Assembly: GCF_000196015.1 (NCBI RefSeq)
Contig: NC_007973.1
Coordinates: 1,860,001 to 1,924,000, forward strand
Source: Cupriavidus metallidurans CH34
GTDB lineage: Bacteria; Pseudomonadota; Gammaproteobacteria; Burkholderiales; Burkholderiaceae
DNA length: 64,000 bases
Direction: 5' to 3'
Shown here piece after piece: positions 62,029-64,000 of this stretch (position 1 is the first letter of the stretch; each line of letters opens with the position of its first letter). The notes beneath the pieces are model-generated. The model saw nothing but the letters and a program-made list of their open reading frames with translations, searched no databases and was not told where the DNA came from. The position numbers and the translations under genes were made by a program.

Positions 62029-63456
62029 TCACAGCGACGGCCACCGGTCGAGGAAGCCGTGGGCCGATTCGAACAATGCGGCGCAACGCAGCAGTTCCGT
62101 GTCGCGGCGGAACCGTCCAACCAGTTGCAGCCCGATCGGCAGATCGTCGCTGCCGAAGCCACACGGCAGGCTGATCGCGGGATGGCCGGTCATGTTGAAT
62201 GGCATCGTCCACGGAAACCAGTTCGCGCGCACGTTCTCGTGTACATGCCCGTCGATCTCGATCGTGCCGAACAGATCCTGGTCGATCGGCAGCGCGGTGC
62301 GCATGATGGTCGGCATCGCCAGCAGGTCGGCGCGCTCGAGCAACGCCTGCACGCGCTGGAACAGCCGCGAACGGTCAAACATCGCCTGCTGGTACGCCAC
62401 GCCGCTGACTTGCGCGGCCGACTCCACCTGACGTACGAACGTTGCGCTCAGTTCGTCGCGATGACGCTCGACGATCTCGACGAAGCGCGTGCGCCAGACG
62501 GTGTGGTTGATCGCGCGCCAAAGCGGCTCGATATCGTTGAAGCCGTCGCCATCGAACGGCTCTAGCTCCGCGCCGAGCCCGGCTAGCGCGGCCAGCCCCC
62601 GCTCGAACGCGCGTGCCACATCCGCCGCCACTGGGCGGCCCGGCGGCGCCAGGCAATAGAGGATGCGCTTGCCACGCAGATCGCCCTGGGCGCGCGCGGC
62701 ATCGACATAGTCGGCCTTCGGCACGCCGATCGACCACGGGTCGCAGGCGTGCTCGCCCGCCATCGCCGCCATCATCAGGCCAGTATCGGCCACGGTGCGC
62801 GTGGTGGGGGTGACATAGGTCTGGTTGCCGTACAGGTCCTGCGCCTGGCTATGTGGAATCACACCGTTGCTTTGCTTGATGCCGACCACACCGTTACAGG
62901 CAGCCGGAATCCGCGTGGACCCACCGCCGTCGGTGGCGACAGCCAGTGGCGCGATGCCGCTGGCCACCGCCACGGCCGCACCGCCGCTGGAGCCGCCACT
63001 GGTCCGTTGCGCGCTCCACGCGTTACGTGTGCGCCCGAACAGCGGCGAATCGGTCAGGCACTTGGAGCCAAACTCGGGCGTGGTGGTCTTGCCGATCAGG
63101 ATGGCGCCCTGTTCGCGCAGGCGGGCCACCGCGACGGCGTCCTGCTGCGGCACGTTGTCCCGCAACGGCGCCGCGCCGAAAGTCGTGCGCACGCCTTGCG
63201 TGTTGACGATGTCCTTGACCGTGAACGGCACGCCGTGGAGCAAGCCGAGTGGCCCGCCCGCCATGACCAATCGTTCTGCCTGGCGGGCCGATTCCATCGC
63301 CCGCTCGGCGTCGATCGTGATGAAGCAGTTCAGTTCAGGTTGAAGGCGCTCCGCGCGCGCCAGGACTGCGGAAGTGATGTCTACCGGGGAGACACGTTTG
63401 TGCCGGATGGCGTCGGCCAACTCGGTGGCCGACAGAAAGCAGAGGGACTCGCTCAT
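62029..63456 (-). CDS. Amidase-signature family enzyme
   Basis: 475-residue amidase. The Ser-cisSer-Lys triad is visible: Lys81 in GVPFTVKDIVNTQG, the cis-Ser in RTSGGSSGGAAVAVASG (156/157), and the nucleophile Ser180 in DGGGSTRIPAACNGVVG. Related to GatA but with no GatB/GatC neighbours, so a free amidase for a small amide. ATG 63456 starts the family domain; the upstream open frame is a shadow. Cytoplasmic, no signal peptide. Confidence 0.93.
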   Translation of the reverse strand: MSESLCFLSATELADAIRHKRVSPVDITSAVLARAERLQPELNCFITIDAERAMESARQAERLVMAGGPLGLLHGVPFTVKDIVNTQGVRTTFGAAPLRDNVPQQDAVAVARLREQGAILIGKTTTPEFGSKCLTDSPLFGRTRNAWSAQRTSGGSSGGAAVAVASGIAPLAVATDGGGSTRIPAACNGVVGIKQSNGVIPHSQAQDLYGNQTYVTPTTRTVADTGLMMAAMAGEHACDPWSIGVPKADYVDAARAQGDLRGKRILYCLAPPGRPVAADVARAFERGLAALAGLGAELEPFDGDGFNDIEPLWRAINHTVWRTRFVEIVERHRDELSATFVRQVESAAQVSGVAYQQAMFDRSRLFQRVQALLERADLLAMPTIMRTALPIDQDLFGTIEIDGHVHENVRANWFPWTMPFNMTGHPAISLPCGFGSDDLPIGLQLVGRFRRDTELLRCAALFESAHGFLDRWPSL

Positions 63457-63551
63457 TGTTTCGTGTAAGGCAACGTCAAGAACTGCAGCAACTTGCGCAG
63501 TCTGCCATGAGCGATACGGCAGGAGAAGCCGGGTAACCCCGCTGGCGCGGC

Positions 63552-63995
63552 TCAGCGATGCATGGCTCCCCCTCCATGGAAGCCACCCGGCGCCGCGCCG
63601 CCATGGAACCCGCCAGGCGCTCCACCGTGCACGACGCGACCGCCCCGCACGATCACGCCGCGACTGGGAAAGAACACATGGTGCATGACGTGCGGGCGAT
63701 GATGGTGGTCGATGAAAATCACGCCGGCGAACCCCACATACGGCGTCCAGTACCACGGGTCGTAGTAATAGTCCCCGCCGCCATAGCCCACACTGCTGCT
63801 ATCCACCATCTGCCACGTGCCATCGGGCTGCAGGCAGGCCACTCCCGCGATGGTCTGCATCACGCCGCCGATTTCGGCCTGCCCAACCACCTGCTGGCAC
63901 ATCGTCGACATGTCCTGCGCCCATGCGCCACCAACGCCACCGCCCAGGCCGAGTCCGGCGATTGCCGCTGCCACGGCCGCCAATCCCTTGCCCAT
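63552..63995 (-). CDS. Secreted His/Gly-rich small protein
   Basis: 147 residues from ATG 63995; the window ends 5 bases upstream, so an earlier start cannot be excluded. A signal peptide (GLAAVAAAIAGLG to AWAQD) is followed by a segment with two Cys (STMCQQVVGQAEIGGVMQTIAGVACLQPDGTWQ), a Tyr/Trp-rich part, a His cluster IDHHHRPHVMHH, and a C-terminal tail of GGFHGG repeats. His richness suggests metal binding. No family is recognised with certainty. Confidence 0.78.
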   Translation of the reverse strand: MGKGLAAVAAAIAGLGLGGGVGGAWAQDMSTMCQQVVGQAEIGGVMQTIAGVACLQPDGTWQMVDSSSVGYGGGDYYYDPWYWTPYVGFAGVIFIDHHHRPHVMHHVFFPSRGVIVRGGRVVHGGAPGGFHGGAAPGGFHGGGAMHR

Positions 63996-64000
63996 GATCC

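Noticed and set aside
1..64000. CRISPR array, prophage or rRNA operon
   Set aside because: No regularly spaced direct repeats, no phage structural genes and no rRNA-like stretch were seen.

Overview
The window looks like chromosome or chromid sequence from a high-GC betaproteobacterium of the Burkholderiaceae, most like Cupriavidus/Ralstonia. The genus is inferred from gene content, not from a database match. Four Bug-type periplasmic receptors, an OmpC-type betaproteobacterial porin, CaiB/BaiF CoA-transferases, and many LysR/AraC/IclR-regulated catabolic islets all point this way. I see no rRNA, tRNA, CRISPR array, prophage or replication origin.

Region 1 (1-14.9 kb) is a CoA-ester catabolic cluster. 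It holds the end of an acyl-CoA synthetase, a Bug receptor, a divergent IclR regulator, and a tight operon in the gene order of the acyclic-terpene (Atu) and leucine/isovalerate (Liu) pathways: biotin carboxylase beta subunit, acyl-CoA dehydrogenase, enoyl-CoA hydratase, biotin carboxylase alpha subunit, AtuA-like protein, then a second Bug receptor. A convergent CoA-transferase and an MHS-type MFS transporter broken by a one-base frameshift follow. Region 2 (14.9-21.2 kb) is an AraC-regulated islet: a BKACE-type beta-keto acid cleavage enzyme with a small DUF1289 protein, AraC, porin, small serine hydrolase and MFS transporter. The BKACE/AraC and MFS promoters carry the same three-half-site operator.

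Region 3 (21.2-28 kb) is a four-gene polysaccharide operon, transcribed leftward: HlyD-like adaptor, periplasmic glycosidase-like protein, cellulose-synthase-like GT2 with a canonical PilZ (c-di-GMP) domain, and a NodT-type outer-membrane factor. BcsB and BcsC are absent. Region 4 (28.4-32.7 kb) has a universal stress gene with a sigma-54-like promoter, a class-II amidotransferase with an AraC regulator, and an acyl-CoA synthetase.

Region 5 (about 32.7-43.5 kb) looks like an acquired segment. It opens with a very AT-rich patch, then carries small hypothetical genes, an IS transposase remnant, a P-loop kinase, a candidate small RNA, a three-gene RND efflux operon divergent from a CusRS-like two-component system with a CusR-type box, and a GDCCVxC protein.

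Region 6 (43.7-64 kb) returns to high GC. It holds a Bug/CoA-transferase/LysR islet, an outer-membrane MetA-like protein, an ABC-F ATPase, an epoxide-hydrolase-like enzyme, an internally duplicated lipoprotein, a TerC-CBS-CorC membrane protein, an NTF2-like protein behind a 36-bp perfect palindrome, glutamate decarboxylase, a LysR/ArgC(type 2)/Bug/amidase group, and a secreted His/Gly-rich protein.
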